From NCBI RefSeq assembly GCF_001656295.1, contig NZ_LXHE01000009.1, forward strand, positions 1-64,000: DNA of 64,000 bases. Reading direction: 5' to 3'. The stretch is from Moraxella catarrhalis (lineage in GTDB: Bacteria > Pseudomonadota > Gammaproteobacteria > Pseudomonadales > Moraxellaceae). The translations under genes and the position numbers were made by a program. The notes under the pieces were generated by a model, which saw nothing but the letters and a program-made list of their open reading frames with translations, was not told where the DNA came from and ran no database searches. Of this stretch, positions 23,766 through 34,273 are shown piece after piece. Each line of letters opens with the position of its first letter. The stretch's first letter is position 1.

Positions 23766-26126
23766 TTAATCTTTTAAATCAATGACTTGTTGGGTCGCTT
23801 TGACGGCTTTTGACCGATCTTCTGGGCTGATCCATTGTGAAGGAGTGCCGCGAAGCTCATGGCTCATAAAATTCACCCAAATTGGCAGTGCAGCGACGCC
23901 ACCGTACTCACTATTTCCCAAAGTCGACGGCGTATCAAAGCCCACCCAAACTACAGCCACATTGGTCGGATGAAACCCTGCAAACCAAGCATCCTTAGCA
24001 AGGTTGGTCGTACCAGTCTTACCACCAACATCACCACGACCCAAAGCACGAGCTCTACGACCTGTACCGCTGGTGATGACTTCACGCATCATATTGGAGA
24101 TATTGTAAGCTGTTTGGTGAGAAAGTACGCGAGGCGCTTGGGTGGCAGCTACATATTGTGGCGCGCTTCTTGGGTGTAGTCTATCGCCAGCTGGTGTGCC
24201 AAGCTCGCCTGCTGGCTCTTGTGATCTATTGGCTTCAAATGATTCAAGTAATTTGGCATTGGTTGCTGAAAGATTTTCATTAAAGCAAAGCGCACAAGCT
24301 TGCTGTGGATTGGCTTGATAAATGATGTCATTGCCAAAATCATAGATTCTTTCGATAAAGTAAGGCTGAATGCGATGTCCACCATTGATGATGGTGGCAA
24401 ACCCCGTTGCCATTTGTAGCGGTGTGGCGTCAGCAGCGCCCAGTGCCAATGCCAAGGTGGATGGCATGCGCTCCATCTCAAGTCCGCCCATGGCATTCAT
24501 CAGGTGGCGAGTCTCATCGATGCCCGCCGAGCGTAGTAGGCGAATAGAAGGCGTATTGCGTGATAAAGCCAGTGCACGGCGTAGTGTCATATCGCCTGTG
24601 TAGCGTCCATCGGCATTTTTTGGTTGCCAACTGCCAACACGAATCTCTGCATCAGAGACCAAACTGTCTGGCGTGTGTTTGCCTGATTCAAGAGCTGCAG
24701 CAAAAACAAAAGGCTTAATGATTGACCCTGGTTGGCGATATCCTTGGATGGCGCGATTAAATTTGCTGTGATTAAAATGAAAACCGCCAACAACAGCACG
24801 CAAGGCGCCATTTTCAGGATCCAAAGAGATCAGTGCACCTTGAACCTTAGGAATGGATTCCATACGCCAAGCAGTTTTAGATTCATTGAGCGGAGAGATT
24901 CGCACAATATTACCAACCTTGACCATCTGATGCGCATTACTATAGCCACCACCGACACGGTTAGCATCATAGTAGCGACGCGCCCAATTCATACCTGACC
25001 AACCGATGGTCACAGTTTCTCCAGATTGAAGCTCAGCTTCAAAGCTTTGGTTATTGACCTTGGTGACTTTGGCAGGATAAATATGATCAAAATTTCTACG
25101 ACCTTCAAGCGTTCCTTCTTCTGCTTCAACACCTCGCCAACCATGACGACGGTCATAATCACGCAAACCCCTCACCAAGGCAGTATTGGCTGCAAGTTGT
25201 GAGCTGCTATTGATTGTGGTTTGAACACGCCAACCTGAATCCATCACCGCCTCACCATAGCGTTCAACCAAAGTGGAGCGTACCATCTCTGCAACATAAG
25301 GCATATTTAGGTCAAGTTTTTCTTGATAGATATTTAGCCCCATTGGTTCGGCAATGGCAGCATCTTTTTCAGAAGCGGTAATAAAACCTTCTTGGTGCAT
25401 GCGTCCGATAATCCAGTTGCGTCGCTCCATGGCTCGATCGGGATTAACCACAGGATTATAGGCTGAAGGGGCTTTGGGTAAGCCTGCAATCATCGCCATT
25501 TGGGCAATGGTCAAACTTTCTAGATTTTTGGAATAATAGCGGCGTGCTGCAGCTTGAATGCCATAAGTACCTTCACCCAAATAAATTTTATTAACATATA
25601 GCGTTAAAATTTCATTTTTTGTGAGTTCATTTTCAATTTTGCGGGCGATGAAAAGTTCGGTCAGCTTACGATTAATGGTACGCTCAGGGCTTAAAAAATA
25701 GTTTTTTGCCACTTGCATGGTAATGGTTGAACCACCAGTTTGAGCGTCATTATCGCTGACAACTTCGGTCAACGCTCGCCCCATGCCTTTAACACTGATA
25801 CCACTGTGTTCAAAAAAAGTATCGTCTTCTGCCGCCAAAAATGCCTGAATCATACGCTCAGGAATTTCGTCAAAGGTGACAGGCAAAGAATAGCGATTAC
25901 CATATTGTCCGATCAGTTTGTTGTCGGCAGTATAAATCTGTAGCGGCATCTCAAAGCGGGAATTGTCCAAATTATTGACATCAGGCAAAGTTGGCTCAAG
26001 ATACATTGCCATGCCATAAAACCCAATGGGAAATGCTAAAATTAAGATTGCAAATAATGCCAATACGCCCAAAATAACTTTTGATAAAATGGCGATGAAT
26101 GACGCAGAAAAAGTGTTTTTAGACAT
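23766..26126 (-). CDS. mrcA: penicillin-binding protein 1A
   Basis: Bifunctional class A PBP of 786 residues. A signal-anchor helix is at about residues 8-35. The glycosyltransferase domain has AEDDTFFEHSGIS near 95 and GGSTITMQVAKNYFL near 130. An OB-like insert follows near 300-410. The transpeptidase has the Ser-Lys motif GSIIKPF near 475, SRN near 530 and KTGTT near 695. It polymerises and crosslinks peptidoglycan at the inner membrane. Its divergent neighbour is denV, whereas in many gammaproteobacteria mrcA is divergent from the pilM-Q cluster; that cluster is not here. Confidence 0.95.
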   Translation of the reverse strand: MSKNTFSASFIAILSKVILGVLALFAILILAFPIGFYGMAMYLEPTLPDVNNLDNSRFEMPLQIYTADNKLIGQYGNRYSLPVTFDEIPERMIQAFLAAEDDTFFEHSGISVKGMGRALTEVVSDNDAQTGGSTITMQVAKNYFLSPERTINRKLTELFIARKIENELTKNEILTLYVNKIYLGEGTYGIQAAARRYYSKNLESLTIAQMAMIAGLPKAPSAYNPVVNPDRAMERRNWIIGRMHQEGFITASEKDAAIAEPMGLNIYQEKLDLNMPYVAEMVRSTLVERYGEAVMDSGWRVQTTINSSSQLAANTALVRGLRDYDRRHGWRGVEAEEGTLEGRRNFDHIYPAKVTKVNNQSFEAELQSGETVTIGWSGMNWARRYYDANRVGGGYSNAHQMVKVGNIVRISPLNESKTAWRMESIPKVQGALISLDPENGALRAVVGGFHFNHSKFNRAIQGYRQPGSIIKPFVFAAALESGKHTPDSLVSDAEIRVGSWQPKNADGRYTGDMTLRRALALSRNTPSIRLLRSAGIDETRHLMNAMGGLEMERMPSTLALALGAADATPLQMATGFATIINGGHRIQPYFIERIYDFGNDIIYQANPQQACALCFNENLSATNAKLLESFEANRSQEPAGELGTPAGDRLHPRSAPQYVAATQAPRVLSHQTAYNISNMMREVITSGTGRRARALGRGDVGGKTGTTNLAKDAWFAGFHPTNVAVVWVGFDTPSTLGNSEYGGVAALPIWVNFMSHELRGTPSQWISPEDRSKAVKATQQVIDLKD

Positions 26127-26300
26127 AAATTCTTTTGCTTGCTATAGACCTAATTTCTTATTTTACTAGGTTGTAGATAGAATAGCTAGTTTTTATTGGT
26201 AATTTCGTGTAGAGATGATTATTTGTGTGTTGGATAAATTTTTACCATTTTGTGTTATGCTAAAGCCACTTTATCAATGCTTGAGATGTGCAGACACCCT

Positions 26301-26771
26301 ATGACTCGCATTAATTTGATCGCCCCAAAGGATTTAACAGATCAGCATTTGTTTGCCGAATTTCGAGAAATTACGCGTATTTTTAAGCTTGTACAATCCG
26401 CTGTCGCCAAGCATGGGATCAGCGACACGCTTAAAAAGATTCCTTCAAGCTATCGGTTGGGTGCAGGTCATGTGCTGTTTTTTTATGATAAGCTGGGCTT
26501 TATTGAAAAGCGTTATTTTGCGCTCAAAGAGGAGCTGATCGCGCGCGATTATCAATTCACGCCCAAAGACAGCATCGTGGGATTTCGCCAAAGCATTGAT
26601 TCAAGGTTTTATCAAGACTATACGCCCACCAAAGCGGATTTAACACTCTCCATTGAGCGATTACTTGAAAAAATCGCTGCCAAACCGCAGTGGTATCGCA
26701 AGCAGGGCAATGTGATTGACGATACAGTGTATCAAGAGGGACTAAAAAATTTAATCACTGATTGTAATTAA
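26301..26771 (+). CDS. denV: pyrimidine-dimer DNA glycosylase, T4 endonuclease V (DenV) type
   Basis: A 156-residue protein from the ATG at 26301 beginning MTRINLIAPKDL. The catalytic residues of T4 DenV are all present: Thr2, which becomes the N-terminal nucleophile after Met removal, Arg3, and Glu23 in HLFAEFREI. Later blocks match too: YRLGAGHVLFFYDKLGF near residue 50 and KPQWYRKQG near 130. DenV removes UV-induced cyclobutane pyrimidine dimers by glycosylase and AP-lyase action. The upstream in-frame start at 26250 would bury the essential Thr and must be wrong. Similar genes occur in Haemophilus, Pasteurella and Neisseria relatives, so ancient transfer from phage is likely. Confidence 0.93.
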   Translation: MTRINLIAPKDLTDQHLFAEFREITRIFKLVQSAVAKHGISDTLKKIPSSYRLGAGHVLFFYDKLGFIEKRYFALKEELIARDYQFTPKDSIVGFRQSIDSRFYQDYTPTKADLTLSIERLLEKIAAKPQWYRKQGNVIDDTVYQEGLKNLITDCN

Positions 26772-26805
26772 GTCATCCGTTCAAATAACTTTGTACAATC
26801 AGTGC

Positions 26806-26833
26806 TTGAAAAAATAGGCACCATCCCTATCTT
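26806..26833 (+). promoter_or_regulatory. sigma32 heat-shock promoter of htpG
   Basis: CTTGAAA at 26806-26812, a 13-base spacer and CCCTATCT at 26826-26833. This matches the sigma32 consensus CTTGAAA / CCCCATNT at all but one position, with spacing within the 11-16 range. It lies 30 bases before the htpG ATG. Confidence 0.85.
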
Positions 26834-26863
26834 GAAAGATGAAACTTTGATAGGGAGACAACT

Positions 26864-28798
26864 ATGACTAATCCGACCGCCCATCATTTTGAAGCTGAAG
26901 TTGCGCAGCTTTTGCATTTGGTGACGCACTCTTTATACTCAAATGCTGATATTTTTGTGCGTGAACTGGTGTCAAATGCCTCTGATGCTTGTGATAAGCT
27001 GAGATTTTTGGCAACCTCTGATGATAGCTTGTATGAAAATGATGGCGAACTTGCGATTCGTATTGATATTGATAATACTGCCAAAACCATTACCTTTAGC
27101 GATAATGGCATCGGTATGAATGAAGATGATGCCATTGAGCATTTGGGCACGATCGCCAAATCAGGCACCAAAGCCTTTTTGGAAAAATTATCAGAAAGCG
27201 ATAAAAAAGACGGTCATTTGATCGGTCAATTCGGCGTGGGCTTTTATTCAGGGTTTATTGTTGCAGATAAGATCGTCGTTGAAAGCCGTAAAGCAGGCGA
27301 ATCTGCTGATAAAGGCGTGCGTTGGGTGTCTGATGGTACGGGGCAATTTACCACCGAGAGTATTCATAAACCCAATCGTGGAACATCAATTACGCTATAT
27401 CTTAAAGATGAGTATGCTGGCGGTAGCGAGAGTGAGACAAATTATTTAAACGACCATCACATAAAATCACTGGTAAATAAATACTCTGACCATATCAGCC
27501 TGCCGATTCAAATGCGTAAGCAAATTTGGCAAGATGAGCTGGGTGAAGATGGTGAGCCGACAGGCAAAGGTGAATACATTACTGCCGATGACTACGAAAC
27601 AGTCAACCAAGCCAATGCGTTATGGACAAAAAGCCCAAGCGATATTAGCGACGATGAGTATCATGAATTTTATAAAAACTTAAGCTATGATTATGCCAAG
27701 CCCCTAGCCTATACGCATAATCGTGTTGAGGGGCGAGTGCAATATACACAGCTTTTATTTATTCCAAGTAAAGCACCCATGGACTTGTACGCTCGTGAAC
27801 AGCAACATGGGCTAAAATTGTATGTCAAACGAGTATTTATCATGGAAGATGCTGAGCAGTTATTGCCCATGTATTTACGCTTTGTCAAGGGGGTGATTGA
27901 TACTGCTGATTTGCCACTTAATGTTAGCCGTGAAATCTTGCAAGAATCACGAGATGTTAAGGCAATTCGTGAGGGTAATGCTCGCCGTGTATTGACGCTA
28001 CTGTCAAGTCTTGCCAACTCTGAAGATGCCGATAAGCAACAAAAATTTGCCGATTTTTATCAAGAATTTGGCGATGTGCTTAAAGAAGGTTTGGGTGAAG
28101 ATCAAGCCAACCAAGCACGCATTGCCAAGCTTTTACGCTACGCAACCAGCACCGATGAAGCGGTCGCGACAGGTTTTGCTGATTATAAAGCCCGCATGAA
28201 AGAGGGTCAAAAAGCCATCTATTATCTGACGGCTGATAATTTGGCTGCTGCCAAAAACAGCCCACAGCTTGAGCTGTTTAATAAAAAAGGCATCGAAGTG
28301 ATTTTGATGACTGCGCGCGTCGATGAGTGGGCGATGAACTTTTTGCATGAATTTGATGGTACGCCATTGCAAAATATCGCCAAAGGTGCGGTTGATCTGG
28401 GCGACTTGACTGACGAAAATGAAAAGCAAGAAGCCAAACAAGCCGAAGAAAAAATGCAGCCTGTGGTTGAAAAACTTAAAGCTACGCTAGGCGATCGCAC
28501 CAAAGATGTCAGAGTGTCAAGCCGACTGGTGGATAGCCCAGCGTGCTTGGTCGTGGGTGACGGTGAGCTCACGCCGCAGATGGCACAAATGCTCAAAGCC
28601 ATGGGTCAAAGCGTGCCTGATGTCAAGCCTGTGCTTGAGATTAATCCGAATCATCCGCTGATCAATAAGCTTGAAACCAGTGGCGATTTTGACGACTTAG
28701 CACAAGTCATCTTTGATCAAGCATTGTTGGCTGATGGTGGTCAGCTTGAAGATCCAGCAGGCTATCTAAAGCGCGTTAATAAGCTTTTGATGGGCTAA
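26864..28798 (+). CDS. htpG: chaperone HtpG (Hsp90)
   Basis: A 644-residue Hsp90. The GHKL ATPase domain has ELVSNASDACDKLR near residue 36, FSDNGIGMNEDDA near 85 and GQFGVGFYSGFIV near 125. The middle domain has PLNVSREILQESRD near 350. The length is normal and the gene intact. AGGGAG precedes the ATG, and a near-consensus sigma32 promoter makes heat induction very likely. A terminator follows. Confidence 0.97.
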   Translation: MTNPTAHHFEAEVAQLLHLVTHSLYSNADIFVRELVSNASDACDKLRFLATSDDSLYENDGELAIRIDIDNTAKTITFSDNGIGMNEDDAIEHLGTIAKSGTKAFLEKLSESDKKDGHLIGQFGVGFYSGFIVADKIVVESRKAGESADKGVRWVSDGTGQFTTESIHKPNRGTSITLYLKDEYAGGSESETNYLNDHHIKSLVNKYSDHISLPIQMRKQIWQDELGEDGEPTGKGEYITADDYETVNQANALWTKSPSDISDDEYHEFYKNLSYDYAKPLAYTHNRVEGRVQYTQLLFIPSKAPMDLYAREQQHGLKLYVKRVFIMEDAEQLLPMYLRFVKGVIDTADLPLNVSREILQESRDVKAIREGNARRVLTLLSSLANSEDADKQQKFADFYQEFGDVLKEGLGEDQANQARIAKLLRYATSTDEAVATGFADYKARMKEGQKAIYYLTADNLAAAKNSPQLELFNKKGIEVILMTARVDEWAMNFLHEFDGTPLQNIAKGAVDLGDLTDENEKQEAKQAEEKMQPVVEKLKATLGDRTKDVRVSSRLVDSPACLVVGDGELTPQMAQMLKAMGQSVPDVKPVLEINPNHPLINKLETSGDFDDLAQVIFDQALLADGGQLEDPAGYLKRVNKLLMG

Positions 28799-28815
28799 TT
28801 AAAGTTGATTTGCCA

Positions 28816-28845
28816 AACTGCTGTGGAATACCATGGCAGTTTTTT
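28816..28845 (+). terminator. htpG terminator
   Basis: AACTGCTGTGG (28816-28826) and CCATGGCAGTT (28831-28841) pair throughout with two G-T wobbles, then Ts. Confidence 0.82.
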
Positions 28846-28979
28846 AGTGCGTATTTGGTCATTAAATCAACAAATGCTAAGCCAAAAACATGTCGGATAA
28901 GATACAAAATTTCTGCCCAGTGTAATTTTGCAATATGCTACAATGGTCAGACTTTTTGAAACTGACTTTCGAGAGTTCA

Positions 28980-30409
28980 ATGGGTTTTTTCTCAAATTTT
29001 TTCTCAAATCTGGGCGCGTCTTTATGGATGCTTGTGGGCAGCGAGCGAGCGTTTAAGCTTGTCAAGCCAACATTTGCGCAAGCGGCTGCTTTTATGGTGG
29101 TGGCGTTATCGGCAAATATTTTATTTGCTTGGCTTGCTGCACCAAGTGACAGCTATTTTAATGAACAAGGTCTGATCAGTTACTTGGTTTGGCCAACCAT
29201 CATTGTCGCCGCAGGCATCATCATTGCTCAGCGTTCACTGAATTACTCATTGTTGTTTGTGCCGGCAATTTTATGGTTGGCGGCGGATACCTTGCTTGTG
29301 CTATTTCAAAGTGGCATTCAGTTTCTTGAAAATGAAAGTCTATTGCCGTTTTGGCTGCACAGCATCTTACCCACTTTATTTTTATTATTATTTGTGTGGC
29401 AGACAGCGGCACTTTTGCTGATTTTTGCTAAGCGTTTTGATTGGCCTTGGTATGAAACCGTCTTGATGTTGATTGCAAGCATTGTCTTATTGGTTGTTTG
29501 GCAAAAAATACCATCAATCAGCCTATTTTTAAGATGGATGAAGTGGTGGTGGAGCTTGATGAATTGGCATTTTATGAACAAGCAGCGCTTCTACCTGATC
29601 AGCTGCAAGCGATGAAGGCGGGTCGTAAGGGTCGGCATGAATGGTATTTTTTGGGGGCAGCCAGCTACAGCGAGCAAGATGTCTTTGCCAGTGAGATCAT
29701 TCAAGCACGCCAATTATTTGATGTCAGATTTGATACGGCAGGGCGTTCGATTGCTTTGATTAACAACCCAAGCACTTGGGGCGAGTACCCCATTGCCACA
29801 CGCACCAGCATTGAGCGAAGCCTTGAGCATATCGGCGGACTGATGAACCCTGATGAAGATGCTTTATTTTTGGTATTAAGCTCACACGGGTCGGTCGATG
29901 AACATGGCGAGCCGATTGGTGAATTGGCGGTAACAAATCCCCCAATGAATTTGCGTCAGATTGATCCATTTTGGTTAAAATCTGCTTTGGATAAATCAGG
30001 CATTCGTTGGCGTGTCATTGTTGTTTCGGCGTGCTATTCAGGCACTTTTATCAATGCATTAAAAGATCCCTATACGATGATTATCACAGCGTCTAAGGCG
30101 GATAAAGCTTCTTTTGGCTGTACCGATGATGCGGATATGACTTATTTTGGTCGAGCATTTTTTAATGAAAGTCTGCCACGCTCAGATGGGATAATGACAG
30201 CTTTTTATGATGCCCTGCCCAAGATTAAAGAGCGTGAGATTTTGATGGGTTTTGAGCCTTCTGAGCCGCAAATGGTCATTGGTGAAGCGATGCAGCTTGC
30301 CTTGCCTGAGCTTCAAAAGGCGTTATTTCATCATCAGGACAATCCAAGCATCAACATTCCTTATGGATTGATTAATAAAGCGCCTGATACTGAGCCTGCC
30401 CCAAATTAA
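28980..30409 (+). pseudogene. membrane-bound C13 (legumain-like) peptidase, split by a frameshift
   Basis: Two overlapping frames make one protein. Frame one (28980-29615) gives five hydrophobic helices over about 180 residues and then loses sense after VVWQKIP. Frame two (open from 29498 to 30409) carries a C13 peptidase domain with the His of VLSSHGSVDEHG and the Cys of VVSACYSGTF. The frames meet at an A6 run, 29503-29508; one extra A would join VVWQK to NTINQPIFKMDEVV without a gap. The intact product would have about 475 residues: a helical bundle in the inner membrane with a cysteine peptidase outside it. The site may be a mutation, a sequencing error, or slippage that allows some full-length product. 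GAGAG precedes the 28980 ATG, and an extended -10 (TGCTACAAT) is at 28937-28945. Confidence 0.8.
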
Positions 30410-30436
30410 TTGACTGTTTTCATCATGTCTTTAACT

Positions 30437-30472
30437 ACCGCTGTTATGCTAAAGCAAACGGCGGTTTTTTTT
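30437..30472 (+). terminator. terminator after the C13 peptidase gene
   Basis: ACCGCTGTT (30437-30445) and AACGGCGGT (30457-30465) with one G-T pair, followed by eight Ts. Confidence 0.85.
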
Positions 30473-30561
30473 GTCATTCAAAGGCGGTATTGGCGGAGTA
30501 TTTGACCAACTATTTTTGTTTAAAATGGCGAGTATTCCCCCAAAAACCGCTTGTAATTTGC

Positions 30562-30573
30562 CCGAAATTTCGG
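30562..30573. promoter_or_regulatory. palindrome upstream of gdhA
   Basis: CCGAAATTTCGG is a perfect 12-base palindrome, 143 bases before the gdhA start. A TATAAT follows at 30589-30594, so the palindrome overlaps the expected -35 area and is a candidate operator. The rest of the 30473-30715 gap holds only AT-rich leader sequence. Confidence 0.5.
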
Positions 30574-30715
30574 TATATTACCTTTGCTTATAATATCACA
30601 ATTTTTTATGATTTATAATTGATAAAGTGTATTTTACTTATCAATAAAAGCCAAAAACTGTTCGTCAAATCACATTGGGCGAACCTTGTTTCCATTAATC
30701 TAAGGGATTTATCAC

Positions 30716-32056
30716 ATGAGTATCCAATCTGTTGTAAAAAAAATAGAAAAAAATTACGCCCATCAACCCGAATTTATCCAAGCGGTTCAAGAAGTCGCTA
30801 TGACGATTGAAGAAGCTTATGAGAGTAATCCTAAGTTTGTAGAGTTAAAGGTATTTGAGCGTCTTTGTGAGCCAGACCGCATTATTAACTTTCGTGTGAA
30901 TTGGGAAAATGACCAAGGTGAGGTTGAGATTAATCGTGGCTGGCGTGTGCAGTTTAGTAACGCCATTGGACCTTATAAAGGCGGTTTGCGTTTTCATCCA
31001 ACCGTGAACGAAAGCGTGCTAAAATTTTTAGGATTTGAGCAGATTTTTAAAAATGCTTTGACAGGCTTACCGATGGGCGGCGGTAAAGGCGGTTCTGACT
31101 TTGACCCTAAGGGTAAATCAGATGCTGAAATCCGCCGTTTTTGCTATGCTTTTATGCGTGAATTACACAAAAATATCGGCAAGGATATGGATGTTCCAGC
31201 AGGTGATATCGGTGTTGGCAGCCGTGAGGTAAACTATATGTTTGCGATGTATAAAAATCTGACGCGTAAGCATGAAGGCGTGTTGACAGGTAAGGGCGTA
31301 GGTTTTGGCGGTAGCTTGATTCGTAATGAAGCAACAGGCTATGGCTTGGTGTATTTTTTGGATAATATGCTCAAAGCCAATGACGATACCTTAGAGGGTA
31401 AAACTGTTTTGGTTTCAGGTGCGGGTAATGTTGCCCAACATGCTGCCGAAAAAGCCTTGCATCTTGGCGGTAAAGTCATCACTCTTTCTGACTCTCAAGG
31501 CACGCTACATGACGATGAAGGTTTCACTCAAGAAAAAATTGACTGGGTGAAAGCTCAAAAAGATGCACGCAAACCGCTAAGTGATTATGTCGAAAAATTT
31601 GGTGGTGAATGGTTGCCAGATACAAAACCTTGGCAGTTTGCTGCTGATATCGCATTGCCATGTGCTACGCAAAATGAAGTCTGTGAACAAGAGGCTAAGC
31701 AGTTGGTCGAAAGTGGTGTCAAATATGTTGTAGAAGGGGCAAATATGCCATTAGATGCCCAAGCGATCGATATCGTACGCAGTCACGGCATCACTTATGC
31801 ACCAGGCAAAGCAGCTAATGCTGGTGGTGTGGCTGTTTCGGGTCTTGAGATGAGCCAAAACTCTGTACGCCAATATAAAAGTTTCTCAGAGTTGGATGAA
31901 AAACTACAAGGCATCATGAAAAATATCCATGATGATTTATTGTCTGCAGCAAAAGAGTACGGTAAAACCAAAGATGTGGTTGATTATATGACAGGTGCTA
32001 ATGTGGCAGGCTTTTTAAAAGTTGCCAATGCGTTAGTCGCTTATGGCATTTTGTGA
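30716..32056 (+). CDS. gdhA: NADP-specific glutamate dehydrogenase
   Basis: A 446-residue hexameric-type GdhA that makes glutamate from 2-oxoglutarate and ammonium. The catalytic block LTGLPMGGGKGGSDFDPKG near residue 115 contains the active-site Lys. The block PAGDIGVGSREV is near 160. The Rossmann motif VSGAGNVAQHAAEKA is near 228. The size matches the short, NADP-linked enzymes of E. coli type. AAGGG is ten bases before the ATG. It has its own promoter area and terminator. Confidence 0.96.
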   Translation: MSIQSVVKKIEKNYAHQPEFIQAVQEVAMTIEEAYESNPKFVELKVFERLCEPDRIINFRVNWENDQGEVEINRGWRVQFSNAIGPYKGGLRFHPTVNESVLKFLGFEQIFKNALTGLPMGGGKGGSDFDPKGKSDAEIRRFCYAFMRELHKNIGKDMDVPAGDIGVGSREVNYMFAMYKNLTRKHEGVLTGKGVGFGGSLIRNEATGYGLVYFLDNMLKANDDTLEGKTVLVSGAGNVAQHAAEKALHLGGKVITLSDSQGTLHDDEGFTQEKIDWVKAQKDARKPLSDYVEKFGGEWLPDTKPWQFAADIALPCATQNEVCEQEAKQLVESGVKYVVEGANMPLDAQAIDIVRSHGITYAPGKAANAGGVAVSGLEMSQNSVRQYKSFSELDEKLQGIMKNIHDDLLSAAKEYGKTKDVVDYMTGANVAGFLKVANALVAYGIL

Positions 32057-32059
32057 TTG

Positions 32060-32130
32060 ATTATTTTATCATCGATTGTTTTATCATCGCTGATCAAAAA
32101 ACAACCTGTGTCAATACAGGTTGTTTTTAT
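32060..32130 (+). terminator. gdhA terminator with a short tandem repeat
   Basis: The stem AACAACCTGT (32100-32109) with ACAGGTTGTT (32116-32125) is followed by TTTATTTT. Just before it, two 15-base copies (32060-32074 and 32075-32089) of ATTNTTTTATCATCG stand in tandem. Confidence 0.88.
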
Positions 32131-32220
32131 TTTAGATGAATGTAACTGGCGGTTTTTATTTTCGGTTTAATCAAGTATAATCAACCCCTTAAACGAATAT
32201 GACCAAGGGTAATCAATTTG

Positions 32221-32253
32221 TGTGACACATGCATTTTTGTGTGACATATGTAT
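32221..32253. promoter_or_regulatory. direct repeats upstream of adhC
   Basis: TGTGACAYATGYAT occurs at 32221-32234 and again at 32240-32253, a 19-base period, ending eight bases before the AGGAG of adhC. A TATAAT lies at 32176-32181. The repeats lie within the probable leader and may bind a repressor or shape the mRNA. Confidence 0.5.
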
Positions 32254-32256
32254 TAA

Positions 32257-33390
<1,134 letters not shown>

Positions 33391-33402
33391 CTTGGGTGAC
33401 TT

Positions 33403-34233
33403 ATGGAATTAATCAGCTATCATAAAATGTTTGATGGCGAGCATCGCCGTTATCGCCATGTTTCTAAAGCAGTCCAAAGCGAGATGACCTTTGCAGTCTA
33501 TCTGCCAAAGCAGGCACTTAAAGGTGCCTGTTTACCTGTATTATATTATTTATCAGGGTTAACCTGTAATGATGAGAATTTTTCGACCAAATCAGGCGCT
33601 CAGCAGTATGCTGCTAAGTACGGTATAATCTTGGTGATACCTGATACATCACCTCGTGGAGAAACCGTACCTGATGATGAAGCTTATGACTTGGGCCAAG
33701 GTGCTGGATTTTATGTCAATGCAACCGCCAGCCCTTGGTCAGCACATTATCAAATGTATGATTATATTGTTGATGAGCTACCTAGGCTGGTTGAGAAGAA
33801 CTTCAATGTCGGACAAAAGGCAATCTGTGGGCATAGCATGGGCGGTCATGGTGCTCTACAAATTGGACTAAAAAACCCTGACGCTTATACCAGTATTTCT
33901 GCTTTTGCGCCGATTGTCAATCCGTCTAAGACGCCTTGGGGTCAAAAAGCATTTACAGCGTATTTGGGTGAAAAAGAGTCTGATTGGTGTGAGTATGACA
34001 GCACCTATTTGGTAGCCAAAGCAACCAAAGCTCCACCCATTCGCATTGATCAAGGCTTGGCAGATGATTTTTATCCAAATCAGCTGCAACCTGAACAGTT
34101 CGTTGCCGCTGCCCAAGAAAACGGTATTAAGGTAGAGCTAAACTTGCATGATGGCTATGACCACAGTTACTTTTTTATTGCAAGTTTTATTGAGGCGCAT
34201 ATTAAGTTTCATGCAAACCATCTTAATGCCTAA
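33403..34233 (+). CDS. fghA: S-formylglutathione hydrolase
   Basis: A 276-residue alpha/beta hydrolase. The nucleophile elbow GHSMGGHG places Ser145; the conserved LSGLTCNDENF is near residue 50; the catalytic Asp lies in IDQGLADDF and the His in GYDHSYFF. It hydrolyses S-formylglutathione to formate and glutathione, the step after adhC. It starts 12 bases after adhC with GGGTGA at the right distance, so the two form an operon. Confidence 0.95.
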   Translation: MELISYHKMFDGEHRRYRHVSKAVQSEMTFAVYLPKQALKGACLPVLYYLSGLTCNDENFSTKSGAQQYAAKYGIILVIPDTSPRGETVPDDEAYDLGQGAGFYVNATASPWSAHYQMYDYIVDELPRLVEKNFNVGQKAICGHSMGGHGALQIGLKNPDAYTSISAFAPIVNPSKTPWGQKAFTAYLGEKESDWCEYDSTYLVAKATKAPPIRIDQGLADDFYPNQLQPEQFVAAAQENGIKVELNLHDGYDHSYFFIASFIEAHIKFHANHLNA

Positions 34234-34273
34234 ATTGGGATAAGGTGATTTGCATGATAAAGCATCTATTTAA

